Virus record (IMG/VR): IMGVR_UViG_3300046517_000320
Location: 1 to 35,578 of that record
Source of the DNA: a virus
Length of the DNA stretch: 35,578 nt
Direction: 5' to 3' (one strand)
In this document: piece by piece, positions 15,014 to 22,558 of the stretch
Layout: the number at the start of each line of letters is the position of its first letter
Numbering within the stretch: the first letter of the stretch is position 1
The notes under the pieces: generated by a model
What the model was told of the DNA's origin: nothing
What the model saw: only the letters and a program-made list of their open reading frames with translations
Databases searched by the model: none
Program-made: the position numbers and the translations under genes

Positions 15014-16035
15014 CCGAGATCAAGCCGTTAACCGACGAACAGATCGAAGTCGAACTCACCGAGTGGCAGGCTCAGAAAGCTGACCCTACCCCGAATCGCC
15101 TTTACCATTGGGCTCTGGCCACGGTAGACCATCTCTTCGTCACCATCGATATCCTCACCAAGAAAGCGAACGATGCCGACGCCGAGAACGAAAAACTCTG
15201 CGAAATGCTCATCGAGTCGGAGCGTTGCCTTGAGGCGGAGTCGGCCCAGCAGGCCAAGCGCATCGCCGAACTGGAGGCATTGGTAACCAATGGTGAGCAG
15301 GCGCACATTGCTCTTGATGCCGCGTGGGACGAGAAGTACCAGGATCTTGCGGATCGCCATGAGTCCGCCATGCAACAGTTGAATGAATTGCTGGTGGAAA
15401 CAGATCGAGAGCGTGAAGCGGAATCAGACTGGCGCCAAAGTCAGATGGAGTATGGGCGCGTAACTACCTCCCTCCGCGAACAGATCGCCACCCTCACCAA
15501 AGAACGGGATACAGAAAAGCAAATGCGTGTTGATATGGCGAAAGAGTTGAATATCCCGGTCAAGTACTATGACAACTATGCTGTATATGGAACGTCAAGT
15601 ATTAGTTATGTTGAAACTCTCCGATCCGAGAACGAGCGGCTCAAGCAAGTATCACGCGATAACGAAGCAGCATGGCGAAAGGAGAACAAGTGGCTGAAGG
15701 GGGAGGTAGCAGAGCGTGAAGACGCTGTCGTTGAGGCTCAGCAGGCTCTCATCGAAGCTGGGTCGCGTTGTGGTGGAGACGGCTCAATAGCCTTCGGAAT
15801 CTCCGACCTTCGCGAGAAGCTGGTCGAGTGCGAGCATGCCTACAACGAAACTAGAAAGGCCGCCGAGCTATCTGTTGGTTATCTTCAAGAGAAGCTGGCG
15901 CAGGCGGAAGAGATGGCAGAGGCGGTTGATGAGGCCTTAGAGAAAATCAATTCGTCGCAGGAGTACGTCATTGGCGTTCTGAGCGTGGCCCTCTCTACCT
16001 TCCGTGCGGCAGGGGAGAAGGGAGAAGGGGAATGA
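15010..16035 (+). CDS. Coiled-coil protein (341 aa)
   Basis: ATG at 15010 overlaps the previous stop (ATGA). Residues 1-55 (LTDEQIEVELTEWQ, then RLYHWALATVDHLFVTIDIL) form a helical head. Residues ~55-330 show continuous heptad-like Leu/Ala/Glu repeats (ENEKLCEMLIESERCLEAES, SLREQIATLTKERDTEKQMR), a long coiled coil broken near residues 180-200. Such proteins occur in phage early regions with unknown roles. A structural scaffold is possible but unsupported. Confidence 0.7.
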   Translation: MTEIKPLTDEQIEVELTEWQAQKADPTPNRLYHWALATVDHLFVTIDILTKKANDADAENEKLCEMLIESERCLEAESAQQAKRIAELEALVTNGEQAHIALDAAWDEKYQDLADRHESAMQQLNELLVETDREREAESDWRQSQMEYGRVTTSLREQIATLTKERDTEKQMRVDMAKELNIPVKYYDNYAVYGTSSISYVETLRSENERLKQVSRDNEAAWRKENKWLKGEVAEREDAVVEAQQALIEAGSRCGGDGSIAFGISDLREKLVECEHAYNETRKAAELSVGYLQEKLAQAEEMAEAVDEALEKINSSQEYVIGVLSVALSTFRAAGEKGEGE

Positions 16036-16160
16036 AGCGCGCGGTGTGGGTGGTGGAGCGGAAGGATCTTCAAAACCAGGAGACCGACGCGAAGAATCGT
16101 CTTATTGACCTTCTTCTCCAAAAGGACCTGGAGATCGCAAAACTCAAGGAAAGGATGTAA
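16032..16160 (+). CDS. Short helical protein (42 aa)
   Basis: ATG overlaps the previous stop (ATGA). The product is a charged amphipathic helix (NRLIDLLLQKDLEIAKLKER) that could pair with the upstream coiled-coil protein. Support is gene overlap and coupling, with no family. Confidence 0.5.
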   Translation: MKRAVWVVERKDLQNQETDAKNRLIDLLLQKDLEIAKLKERM

Positions 16161-16162
16161 TC

Positions 16163-16705
16163 ATGGGTAGAGAGGTTCGTCGTGTCCCAGCCGATTGGGT
16201 ACATCCCGAAGGCGTATCCCTACTTGACGGATTCTCCCGTCGTCACGCGAAGTGGAAACTCGAAGAAGAGAAGTGGAACGAGGGGCTCATGGAAAACTTC
16301 GCCGCCAGCGAGAACTGCCTCGCGGAACCGAAGTGGATTCCGAAATGTCCTAACGCTCTCAAGTGTCGGTCGTTTGCAGATTGGGACGGCCCCGAGCCCG
16401 ATCCTACCGAATACATGCCTGACTGGCCCGAGTCGGAACGAACTCACTACCAAATGTACGAGACATGCTCCGAAGGGTCACCAATCTCCCCTGTCATGGA
16501 ATCGCCCGAAGCCTTGGCCCGATGGCTTGCCGATAACGGCGCCTCGTCGTTCGGTTCGATGACGGCCACCTATGAGCAGTGGCTCGTGGTGTGCCGTGGC
16601 AACTCCGCCCCGTCGATGGTCATGGCCCTATCTTCGACTGGCAGCACCATGATGTCAGGTGTGGAAGCAATCGCAGAACTGGAGAAAGCGAAGAAGGAAT
16701 CGTGA
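16163..16705 (+). CDS. Conserved phage hypothetical protein (180 aa)
   Basis: ATG two bases after the previous stop. The start MGREVRRVPADWVHP, a middle EYMPDWPE, and a C-terminal part with MYETCSEGSPISP and ALARWLADNGASSFGS match a conserved phage protein I recall from several phage groups, of unknown function. The C-terminal domain looks compact, while the N-terminal part is charged and helical. Stop overlaps the next GTG start. Confidence 0.75.
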   Translation: MGREVRRVPADWVHPEGVSLLDGFSRRHAKWKLEEEKWNEGLMENFAASENCLAEPKWIPKCPNALKCRSFADWDGPEPDPTEYMPDWPESERTHYQMYETCSEGSPISPVMESPEALARWLADNGASSFGSMTATYEQWLVVCRGNSAPSMVMALSSTGSTMMSGVEAIAELEKAKKES

Positions 16706-17427
16706 ACACGATACTTGCCACAATCATTTGGGTGATGCTTACTGGACAGAGCAACTCAAATGGTGCTGGAACCGTTCTCGCCGAAGACAAGATTCCTGAC
16801 ACCGCCCCGATTGTAGTTCTTACCCCAGAGTCAGGACTACGTGATTCTCAGGAACCTTGGCGCGTCAAGGGTGTCGGAGCTGGTCGGAGTTTCGCCAAGT
16901 ATGTCCTAGCTCACGACACCACTATCACGCAAATCTGGATGATTGCTTGCGGTGTCGGAGGAAGTGGGATACAGACATGGCTCCCTAATGCTCCGAATAC
17001 TCACATGACTGATTGTGTGAATCTCGCAAAACGTGCTGAGAGTTTCGGCGCAAAGCCTGGAGCTATTCTTTGGATGCAAGGAGAGAATGACAGCGGGACC
17101 TTAGCTTTGGCTCAGATGTACGGTGTAAGGGAGAAGAATCTGATTCTTGGATTCAGAAGTGCTGTCGGAGTTCTGGATCTGCCATTTCTCATGTCCGAAC
17201 TCCCTAACAATGTCCCTGTTGGATTCATGCCATATAGAGATGTTGTGAACCAGCAAGCTGAGGACATGCTCGCCACCTTACCAAATACAGCTTTCATCCA
17301 TACAGACGACCTTAAAGCAATGAGAACTGATGAACCTGTTCATTGGGAGCGTGGTCCTCAACGTGCAATAGGAAATAGGTTTGGAGAAGCACTTCTCTCA
17401 ATAACTCCTGTGTTGGGCGGAAATTGA
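16702..17427 (+). CDS. SASA-type SGNH esterase (carbohydrate acetylesterase-like)
   Basis: GTG at 16702 overlaps the previous stop (GTGA), giving 241 residues. LTGQSNSNGAG holds the GQSN block with the nucleophile Ser. GVGGSGIQTW and LWMQGENDS match the later blocks of the sialic-acid-9-O-acetylesterase / CE6 family (SASA). A C-terminal DEPVHW supplies the likely Asp-His pair. Residues ~3-12 (ILATIIWVML) are hydrophobic but too short to be sure of a signal peptide. These enzymes remove acetyl groups from sugars. In a phage this would normally act on host surface glycans, so its place among small early genes is odd. Confidence 0.8.
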   Translation: MNTILATIIWVMLTGQSNSNGAGTVLAEDKIPDTAPIVVLTPESGLRDSQEPWRVKGVGAGRSFAKYVLAHDTTITQIWMIACGVGGSGIQTWLPNAPNTHMTDCVNLAKRAESFGAKPGAILWMQGENDSGTLALAQMYGVREKNLILGFRSAVGVLDLPFLMSELPNNVPVGFMPYRDVVNQQAEDMLATLPNTAFIHTDDLKAMRTDEPVHWERGPQRAIGNRFGEALLSITPVLGGN

Positions 17428-17527
17428 GACACTATCACAGTTTCGTTGACATAGTTGTGCTCGTCACCGTAGATGGTGACGACTGTCTTTGCCCTAATTG
17501 TCGAGGGCGTCAATCAAGGAAACAATT
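17428..17527 (+). promoter_or_regulatory. Intergenic leader with hairpins and weak promoter
   Basis: TTGACA at 17446-17451 is followed 17 bases later only by GTAGAT, a poor -10, and its spacer lacks the GTTTnAAAC site of the phage promoters. A perfect 8-bp hairpin, TCGTCACC/GGTGACGA (17461-17482), follows, and a smaller one, GCCCT/AGGGC (17491-17508), precedes the gene at 17528. The first may be a terminator for the upstream operon or a leader structure. Confidence 0.35.
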
Positions 17528-17863
17528 ATGGATAGTAAGATCAGTCTCGAAAAGATGGTCCAACTAGAGATAGCTTATGGTATCCGTGGTGCCGACGCTG
17601 ACATGGACGACTGGACAGAGGCAGCTATGATCGTGGCTAGGGGCGAGAGTGGGTTCATGTTCAATCAGAGTTTCAACAACAGGAACCCTTATCTTGCCGC
17701 TGCCGAGTGGGCTTCAGATTTCATCAACGCCGGTTTTAGAAACGTTCCTCCTTGGATCTGGCATTTCATGCTGCGTGACATCAACGTAGCGCATGAGAAT
17801 GCTTTGAAAGAAAAGAAGAGAAGGGCCTATGATAGGTTCTTCAAAGAGAAAGAACGAGAATGA
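17528..17863 (+). CDS. Hypothetical protein (111 aa)
   Basis: ATG at 17528 with CAAGGAA upstream. The longer TTG start at 17498 would lie in a hairpin. The product is helical with a Trp-rich centre (AAAEWASDFINAGFRNVPPW) and a very basic tail (KEKKRRAYDRFFKEKER). No family recognised. Stop overlaps the next start (ATGA). Confidence 0.65.
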   Translation: MDSKISLEKMVQLEIAYGIRGADADMDDWTEAAMIVARGESGFMFNQSFNNRNPYLAAAEWASDFINAGFRNVPPWIWHFMLRDINVAHENALKEKKRRAYDRFFKEKERE

Positions 17864-18033
17864 CACGAAGATTGAAAGTATGGTTCTATGGACCTAAGCA
17901 GAAGATCAAGTGTCTTGCTTGCAAGAAACCACGATGGCTTAGAATCAAATTTCTGAATGGCAAAGTTATCAACCTCTGTAAAGATCACCATTATGATCTT
18001 CTAGACGAGATTGACATGGGAGGTCGCGCATGA
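17860..18033 (+). CDS. Small zinc-binding basic protein (57 aa)
   Basis: ATG overlaps the previous stop. CLAC, then CKDHH give a CxxC...CxxHH metal site. The rest is basic and aromatic (RRLKVWFYGPKQKIK). Function unknown. Stop overlaps the next ATG. Confidence 0.6.
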   Translation: MTRRLKVWFYGPKQKIKCLACKKPRWLRIKFLNGKVINLCKDHHYDLLDEIDMGGRA

Positions 18034-18224
18034 ACGGCTATTCTCACTTTAGTGATGAAACTCCTGGGTGGTACACTATCTTCGCAGATAACACGATGTA
18101 CGTTATCTATCTCGAAGAAGACAACACTTGGACGATAGACGAATATCGATTCACAGAACAGTGGATTGACGTGTCGAACCATCAGATCCCTCCCAAAGGA
18201 CTGCACGACGATAACGACGAATAG
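18030..18224 (+). CDS. Acidic hypothetical protein (64 aa)
   Basis: ATG overlaps the previous stop and GGGAGG lies upstream. Tyr/Trp/Asp-rich beta protein (PGWYTIFADNTMYVIYLEED) with an acidic C-terminus. No family recognised. Confidence 0.65.
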   Translation: MNGYSHFSDETPGWYTIFADNTMYVIYLEEDNTWTIDEYRFTEQWIDVSNHQIPPKGLHDDNDE

Positions 18225-18232
18225 GAGACAAT

Positions 18233-18463
18233 ATGGACGTCTTCGACATGCACAATATCGTTGAATCGGGCCGTGAAGCGAGCAAGACTGCAAACGAACC
18301 TCTACCTTCAAACAAAGAGAAGTTCACCGAGAACTATGACTACGGCCCTGAACTCAAGGGTAAGGAGATCAGCTTGAAGCAAGTCATCGTGGAATTGGTC
18401 CTGTTGGGGATTCTGTTCGTCGCCACCCTCTTTTATGTTTACTGGCTCTGGACAAAGAAGTGA
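18233..18463 (+). CDS. Small tail-anchored membrane protein (76 aa)
   Basis: ATG with AGGAGA upstream. A charged N-terminal ~50 residues precedes one C-terminal membrane helix (VELVLLGILFVATLFYVYWL) ending in WTKK, so it would be tail-anchored with most of the chain on one side of the membrane. The stop overlaps the next GTG (GTGA). Role unknown. Confidence 0.65.
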   Translation: MDVFDMHNIVESGREASKTANEPLPSNKEKFTENYDYGPELKGKEISLKQVIVELVLLGILFVATLFYVYWLWTKK

Positions 18464-18639
18464 CTTATCTTAGTGGGATTAAACGCTGCCCTCGTTGTAA
18501 AGAGGTTCTACCCGATTATCCGACTAAGCCTGGATCGTGTTCGTGTGGGGCTTCCGAATGGCATTTCTGGGGAGGGGGAGATGCTAACTCTGTAGGAACA
18601 ATCGACTTAACCAGGCCAGATAAACGAGGCAAGAAGTGA
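18460..18639 (+). CDS. Zinc-ribbon small protein (59 aa)
   Basis: GTG start overlapping the upstream stop by four bases, and its own stop overlaps the polymerase GTG the same way (GTGA). CPRC and CSC pairs form a short ribbon (KRCPRCKEVLPDYPTKPGS), followed by Trp and Gly-rich sequence. Translational coupling to polymerase suggests a role near replication, but only by position. Confidence 0.65.
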   Translation: MTYLSGIKRCPRCKEVLPDYPTKPGSCSCGASEWHFWGGGDANSVGTIDLTRPDKRGKK

Positions 18640-20471
18640 TCCAGCAAAGCCTGTTCGACGAGCCATCTGTTCGACCGGAATTCAAGAACTGGACTCCTGA
18701 CGAGCCACCTTGTCTGGACGGCATCCACGAAATAGAACTGGACGTAGAGACTACAGGGGTGAGGTGGTGGACAGGTGACAAGATAGTCGGTATCGCTGTC
18801 AGGATACCGAACGGAAAGACATTCTATCTTCCAATTCGCCACACGGGAGGAAACCTCCCAATTGAAACTGTTCACCGTTGGATGAGACGGGAACTCCGAA
18901 ACAAGCACATCACAAACCTGTCAACTCGATTCGACATTCACATGATTCGGAACGAGGGTTTCGACCTTGAGGAACAGAATTGCACAGTCGAAGATGTTGC
19001 CCATTGGGCAGCGCTTCTTGATGACCATCGTCGGTCGTTTTCGCTGGAAAATATCAGTCAGCAACATCTAGGTTACGGTAAGATCAAAGGCATCGACCTA
19101 ACACAAGGTGCCCACATCTACCACGCTGCGGAGTTAGCTGACTACGCCAAGCGAGACGTTGAACTAGTCGGGAATCTGAAAGACATAATGATTCCCTTAA
19201 TGGCCGAGCAGAATCTCAACAGGGTCAGGCAGCTTGAATCAGAAGTTATCTTCCCTGTCGTGGAGATGGAACGTAACGGAGTTGTGTTGGACCTTGAGCG
19301 GCTTGAACGCTGGAGAGTCGAAGCCAAGATCGAACAGGAACGCCTCTTCTGGCAAGTGTTCAACGATACAGGGGTAAGGATTGACAGCAAGAAAGGATTG
19401 AAGGAACTCTTTACCAAGCTGAATATAAGTAATCCTTATACTACCCCTGGCGGAGCAATGTCATTCAAGGATGAAGTCTTTGAAGCACTCGGGGACTTGC
19501 ATCCTGCACTTCAGCCCACGCGCCGATACCAGAAGTTGAAGAGTCTTCGGTCAAAATACATCGACGGGTATTGGGATCAGGTGCAAAGGTACGGAGGGGA
19601 CATCCTCCGATATGCTTTACATCAGCTTAGAAGTGACGAGGGTGGCACCATCAGCGGACGGTTCTCTTCTTCAGTCCTTGATAGGGACACAGACGAAGGG
19701 ATCAACATTCAGCAGCTTCTCGCAGTTAAGAAGCAGCGAGTAGCGTTCGGCTACGCAGAGGATGACCCATCTGGTGACGACAAAATCTTCCTAGTCAGGA
19801 AGTTGGTCAAGGCTCCAGAAGGGCGATGGTTCCTGTCGTCCGACGGAATGCAGATTGAATATCGCTTCTTCGCACACTACGCGAATTCACCCGCAATTCT
19901 CGAGAAGTACAAGGAGAACCCACTAGTTTCATTCCACAAGATGGTCGGTGAACTCCTAAGGCAGTACCGTTCCGATATCACGTACAAGCGAACGAAGGAC
20001 CTCAATTTCGCGTTCGTGTTCGGAGCCGGCATGAAGAAGATAGCTTCCATGCTTGGTGTTAGCATGATGGTCGCTCACGAAATCGTCGAAGTGTACCACT
20101 CGAAGTTCCCTGAAGTTAAGGAGCTAATCGGGAAGTGTATGCACGCTGCAGAGCACCGTGGCTATGTCAAGACCATCCTTGGCCGCCGCTCCCGCTTTCC
20201 TGACAAGAAGCGGATTCACAAGGCTCTCAATTGCATTGTTCAGGGTAGCTCGACCGGCGACTACATGAAGATGAAGCTCGTGGAACTTCATCGGGAACGC
20301 AAGCGAACTGGATTCGTAATGCGCGCACCTGTTCACGACGAGGTCATCGGGGACGTTCCTGACCAAGAGTCGGCCAAAATGGTGACTGAGATTCTGGATC
20401 GTCAGTCACTTGATCTTCGTGTGCCGATCCTTTGGGAAACGGTAACAGGGTCTCATTGGGGAGAATGCTAA
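18636..20471 (+). CDS. DNA polymerase, family A (pol I-like)
   Basis: GTG start overlapping the previous stop, 611 residues. The 3'-5' exonuclease motifs are DVETTG (Exo I), STRFDIHM (Exo II) and YAKRDVEL (Exo III). The polymerase motifs are SDGMQIEYR (A), KDLNFAFVFGAG (B, O-helix) and PVHDEVIGD (C). All three catalytic acids of palm motifs A and C are present. The O-helix Tyr of E. coli Pol I (Y766) is Phe here (FVFGAG), while the F762 position is retained as Phe. There is no 5' nuclease domain, as usual for phage polymerases. It is the main replicative enzyme, copying the phage genome. Confidence 0.95.
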   Translation: MIQQSLFDEPSVRPEFKNWTPDEPPCLDGIHEIELDVETTGVRWWTGDKIVGIAVRIPNGKTFYLPIRHTGGNLPIETVHRWMRRELRNKHITNLSTRFDIHMIRNEGFDLEEQNCTVEDVAHWAALLDDHRRSFSLENISQQHLGYGKIKGIDLTQGAHIYHAAELADYAKRDVELVGNLKDIMIPLMAEQNLNRVRQLESEVIFPVVEMERNGVVLDLERLERWRVEAKIEQERLFWQVFNDTGVRIDSKKGLKELFTKLNISNPYTTPGGAMSFKDEVFEALGDLHPALQPTRRYQKLKSLRSKYIDGYWDQVQRYGGDILRYALHQLRSDEGGTISGRFSSSVLDRDTDEGINIQQLLAVKKQRVAFGYAEDDPSGDDKIFLVRKLVKAPEGRWFLSSDGMQIEYRFFAHYANSPAILEKYKENPLVSFHKMVGELLRQYRSDITYKRTKDLNFAFVFGAGMKKIASMLGVSMMVAHEIVEVYHSKFPEVKELIGKCMHAAEHRGYVKTILGRRSRFPDKKRIHKALNCIVQGSSTGDYMKMKLVELHRERKRTGFVMRAPVHDEVIGDVPDQESAKMVTEILDRQSLDLRVPILWETVTGSHWGEC

Positions 20472-20614
20472 TGGGATTCTTCATTGATGGTATGTGGGTA
20501 TCTGATGAAGATGAAAATTATCAACCTCACCTAGGCCCAAGTCCTTCTCCATTCTCATATGTGTTGTTGATAGTAGTGATGATTGCTGTTATCCTTTATT
20601 CTTGGTACTGTTAA
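20471..20614 (+). CDS. Small membrane protein (47 aa)
   Basis: ATG at 20471 overlaps the polymerase stop (TAATG). Another in-frame ATG at 20465 lies inside polymerase. Acidic N-terminus, a Pro-rich turn, then one membrane helix (FSYVLLIVVMIAVILYSWYC) to the end. Role unknown. Confidence 0.55.
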   Translation: MGFFIDGMWVSDEDENYQPHLGPSPSPFSYVLLIVVMIAVILYSWYC

Positions 20615-20628
20615 TGAGAAGATTTCCC

Positions 20629-20657
20629 TTGACACGAGTTTGAAACTGTGCTATGGT
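20629..20657 (+). promoter_or_regulatory. Promoter with GTTTGAAAC spacer site, leaderless output
   Basis: TTGACA (20629-20634), 17-bp spacer CGAGTTTGAAACTGTGC, TATGGT (20652-20657). The next ATG is at 20664, six bases past the -10, so the mRNA should begin at the start codon itself, and no ribosome site exists. Confidence 0.8.
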
Positions 20658-20663
20658 TAAAAC

Positions 20664-21086
20664 ATGACCGAAGCGATTTTAAATCAACAACTGAACGCTC
20701 ACCTCAAGAAAACGTGCGCTGGGATTGTCATCTTCAAGTTGAACGACGCTATCACTTCTGGCGTTCCTGATAACACGTACACTTGCTTCGGGAGAACCTC
20801 CTGGGTTGAAGTGAAGTACGACAAGGATGGTGTCAAGGACCGTCCACTCCAGAATCTCCGAATGAAGCAATTGGAGGTAGCGGGGTTCGCGTGGTACGTG
20901 ATCTTTCGTGACCGTTTCAAAGGAGAAAAGTCAACATGGATTATTCGACCACGAGATGTTGACGACTACTTCAATATCCGGCCACTACGAAAGGCAGAGG
21001 GGTTCGACTTCGAGTTAGTGGAACGTTACATCAAGGAATTACATTTCGATAACACCATGGATGTGTTTAACCAGAGGAAACCATGA
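20664..21086 (+). CDS. VRR-NUC / PD-(D/E)xK nuclease-like protein
   Basis: ATG at the predicted transcription start, 140 residues. The core has the VRR-NUC pattern: an N-terminal helix (EAILNQQLNAHLKKTC), GVPDNTYTC with the catalytic Asp, SWVEVKYDKDG with the E-x-K, and a downstream QNLRMKQLEVAG helix with the usual Gln. Such nucleases in phages cut branched or junction DNA in replication and recombination. The stop overlaps the following regulator-like gene (ATGA). Confidence 0.75.
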   Translation: MTEAILNQQLNAHLKKTCAGIVIFKLNDAITSGVPDNTYTCFGRTSWVEVKYDKDGVKDRPLQNLRMKQLEVAGFAWYVIFRDRFKGEKSTWIIRPRDVDDYFNIRPLRKAEGFDFELVERYIKELHFDNTMDVFNQRKP

Positions 21087-21253
21087 TTGAATCAGAGCGG
21101 GACGTGTTCACAGGTTTGCATTTGACTGATGAAGTCAAAGAAGCAGCGAAGGAGCAAGCGCGGATGAACGGTCTCTCCCTGTCGCGCTACATGTACGAAG
21201 TGCTCCGCACCAAGCTGGAGAGCCTGGGGTACAAATTCGAGATGAATCCATGA
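21083..21253 (+). CDS. Ribbon-helix-helix (Arc-like) DNA-binding protein (56 aa)
   Basis: ATG with AGAGGAAACC upstream, overlapping the previous stop (ATGA) and the next gene's start (ATGA). A short beta strand (FTGLHLT) is followed by DEVKEAAKEQARMNGLSLSR and a second helix (YMYEVLRTKLESL), the layout of the Arc/MetJ/CopG fold with the typical G-x-S-x-S turn. It is the only recognisable transcription regulator in the window, so it is a candidate for binding the repeated GTTTnAAAC sites. That link is inference. Confidence 0.65.
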   Translation: MIESERDVFTGLHLTDEVKEAAKEQARMNGLSLSRYMYEVLRTKLESLGYKFEMNP

Positions 21254-21846
21254 AACCATTCATCACAACTAGGTCAGGAAAGCACGTCAATCCATTGGAC
21301 ATGGATTTTGAACATATTGATATAGAGGACATTGCACATCACTTGTCCCTTATCAATAGGTTTAACGGAGCAACGACACGACCAATCAGTGTGGCACAAC
21401 ACTCGGTTTTCGTGTCCCTACTGGCCGAGAAACTCGCAGTAGTGGAAAATGACTATTCCCGTCGAAAGATTGCCTTGCAAGGGCTACTTCATGATGCCTC
21501 CGAAGCATACCTCGGAGACATTACGAAGTGGCTCAAGCAGACGTGGCCGATTTATAACACGGCCGAGCAATGTCTTCTTGGTCAGATTCTGATCAAGTAC
21601 AAGGCTGACACGGATGTTCGTCCGTATCAGCTACACCGTTATGTGGAGATGGCTGATCGGTTTATGGTCATCTACGAAGGAATGGAAGGTGAGGTCCCAT
21701 TCTGGGAGAACACTGGACCTGAGTACATGCAACTCGATGACATTCATTGGGGGATCATTCATGACCTTGGATGGTTCTTCATTGATGACTTTCGGGATGC
21801 CCGTTCGGCGTTCCTGGACAGGTTCCGTGCTTTGTCTCTGGGGTAG
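21250..21846 (+). CDS. HD-domain phosphohydrolase (5'-deoxynucleotidase-like)
   Basis: ATG overlaps the previous stop. The 198-residue product has metal-binding HD residues: His in SVAQHSVFVSLL, the HD pair in LLHDASEAYLGD, and a later Asp in VEMADRFMV. It resembles YfbR-like phage proteins that remove phosphate from dNMPs. In a hypermodified-DNA phage, such enzymes can drain unwanted precursor pools. Substrate is not shown by the sequence. Confidence 0.75.
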   Translation: MKPFITTRSGKHVNPLDMDFEHIDIEDIAHHLSLINRFNGATTRPISVAQHSVFVSLLAEKLAVVENDYSRRKIALQGLLHDASEAYLGDITKWLKQTWPIYNTAEQCLLGQILIKYKADTDVRPYQLHRYVEMADRFMVIYEGMEGEVPFWENTGPEYMQLDDIHWGIIHDLGWFFIDDFRDARSAFLDRFRALSLG

Positions 21847-21851
21847 CCTGT

Positions 21852-21916
21852 GGCTTCGGTAAACCCTTGTAAACGGGACTTCTACCGGCCGGCGACCCTT
21901 TCCCTAGCCGGCCGTC
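21852..21916 (+). repeat. Dispersed GGCCGG palindromic element, intergenic copy
   Basis: Ordered blocks GGCTTCGGTAAAC, AAACGGGA, CCGGCC, GACCCTT and CTAGCCGGCCG recur in order within the helicase gene (35200-35293). CGGCCGGC/GCCGGCCG form an 8-bp hairpin with a 13-base loop. It sits between the HD gene and the GATase gene, where it may also terminate transcription. Confidence 0.6.
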
Positions 21917-21949
21917 CGTGTCGTTTATAGGTCATTCTAGGGGCTCACA

Positions 21950-22558
21950 ATGTGTGGTGTGATTGGTTACGTCCCGCTGCTAAAAGACCCCGATCAGAGC
22001 AATGCTTTCTTTAGATTGTTCTACGAGAGTCGAATTCGCGGAGTTCACGCATTCGGAATCTATCAGGACGTGGAGCCATTCACTTCCTTTGATTTCGACA
22101 GTGTTGAAGCGGAGTTCGACCCTACTCGGCCGGCCATAGCTCACTGTCGATATTCGACTTCCGGAGATTGGCACAGTCTCAAAAATGCCCAACCACTGAT
22201 GGCACGACAAGGAGGAACAGCTCTCGTTTTCAACGGTGTAATCCACATGGGCACAAGAGAAGAATTCAATCGTGACTTCAATGTGAATTGTACCGGAGAC
22301 AATGACGGCGAAGTATTTCTCCGAAAGTTGGATCAGGGAATTCAGGCAGAAACGTTTCTCGACCTTCTTGAGGGGTCATTCGCAGGATGCTGGATCGATA
22401 AGCACAGCAATCTTCTGTACGCTCGAAATACCAGACGCCCTCTTTGGCGGCGCCGACAATACGGAGCATTGTGGGTTGCCTCAACTAAAGACATCTTCCT
22501 TCGTGCAGGGTTCTCAGAACCGGAGGAAGTTCCACCAGGAGTGGTGTTCTGTGAATAG
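21950..22558 (+). CDS. Class II glutamine amidotransferase (GAT-II)
   Basis: ATG with TAGGGGC upstream. Residue 2 is the nucleophile Cys (MCGVIGYVP). RGVHAFGIYQD, IAHCRYSTSGDW, FNGVIHMG and GDNDGEVFLR match the glutaminase core of PurF/GlmS-type proteins. It is 202 residues with no synthetase domain, so it likely supplies ammonia from glutamine to a partner. The amidoligase two genes downstream is the natural partner, a pairing described for GAT-II and GS-like amidoligases. The first gene of the proposed modification island. Overlaps the next gene by eight bases. Confidence 0.85.
   Translation: MCGVIGYVPLLKDPDQSNAFFRLFYESRIRGVHAFGIYQDVEPFTSFDFDSVEAEFDPTRPAIAHCRYSTSGDWHSLKNAQPLMARQGGTALVFNGVIHMGTREEFNRDFNVNCTGDNDGEVFLRKLDQGIQAETFLDLLEGSFAGCWIDKHSNLLYARNTRRPLWRRRQYGALWVASTKDIFLRAGFSEPEEVPPGVVFCE

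Noticed and set aside
17446-17474. Ninth promoter of the GTTTnAAAC family
   Set aside because: TTGACA is present but the -10 (GTAGAT) is poor and the spacer lacks the palindrome, so it is listed only as a weak leader feature.
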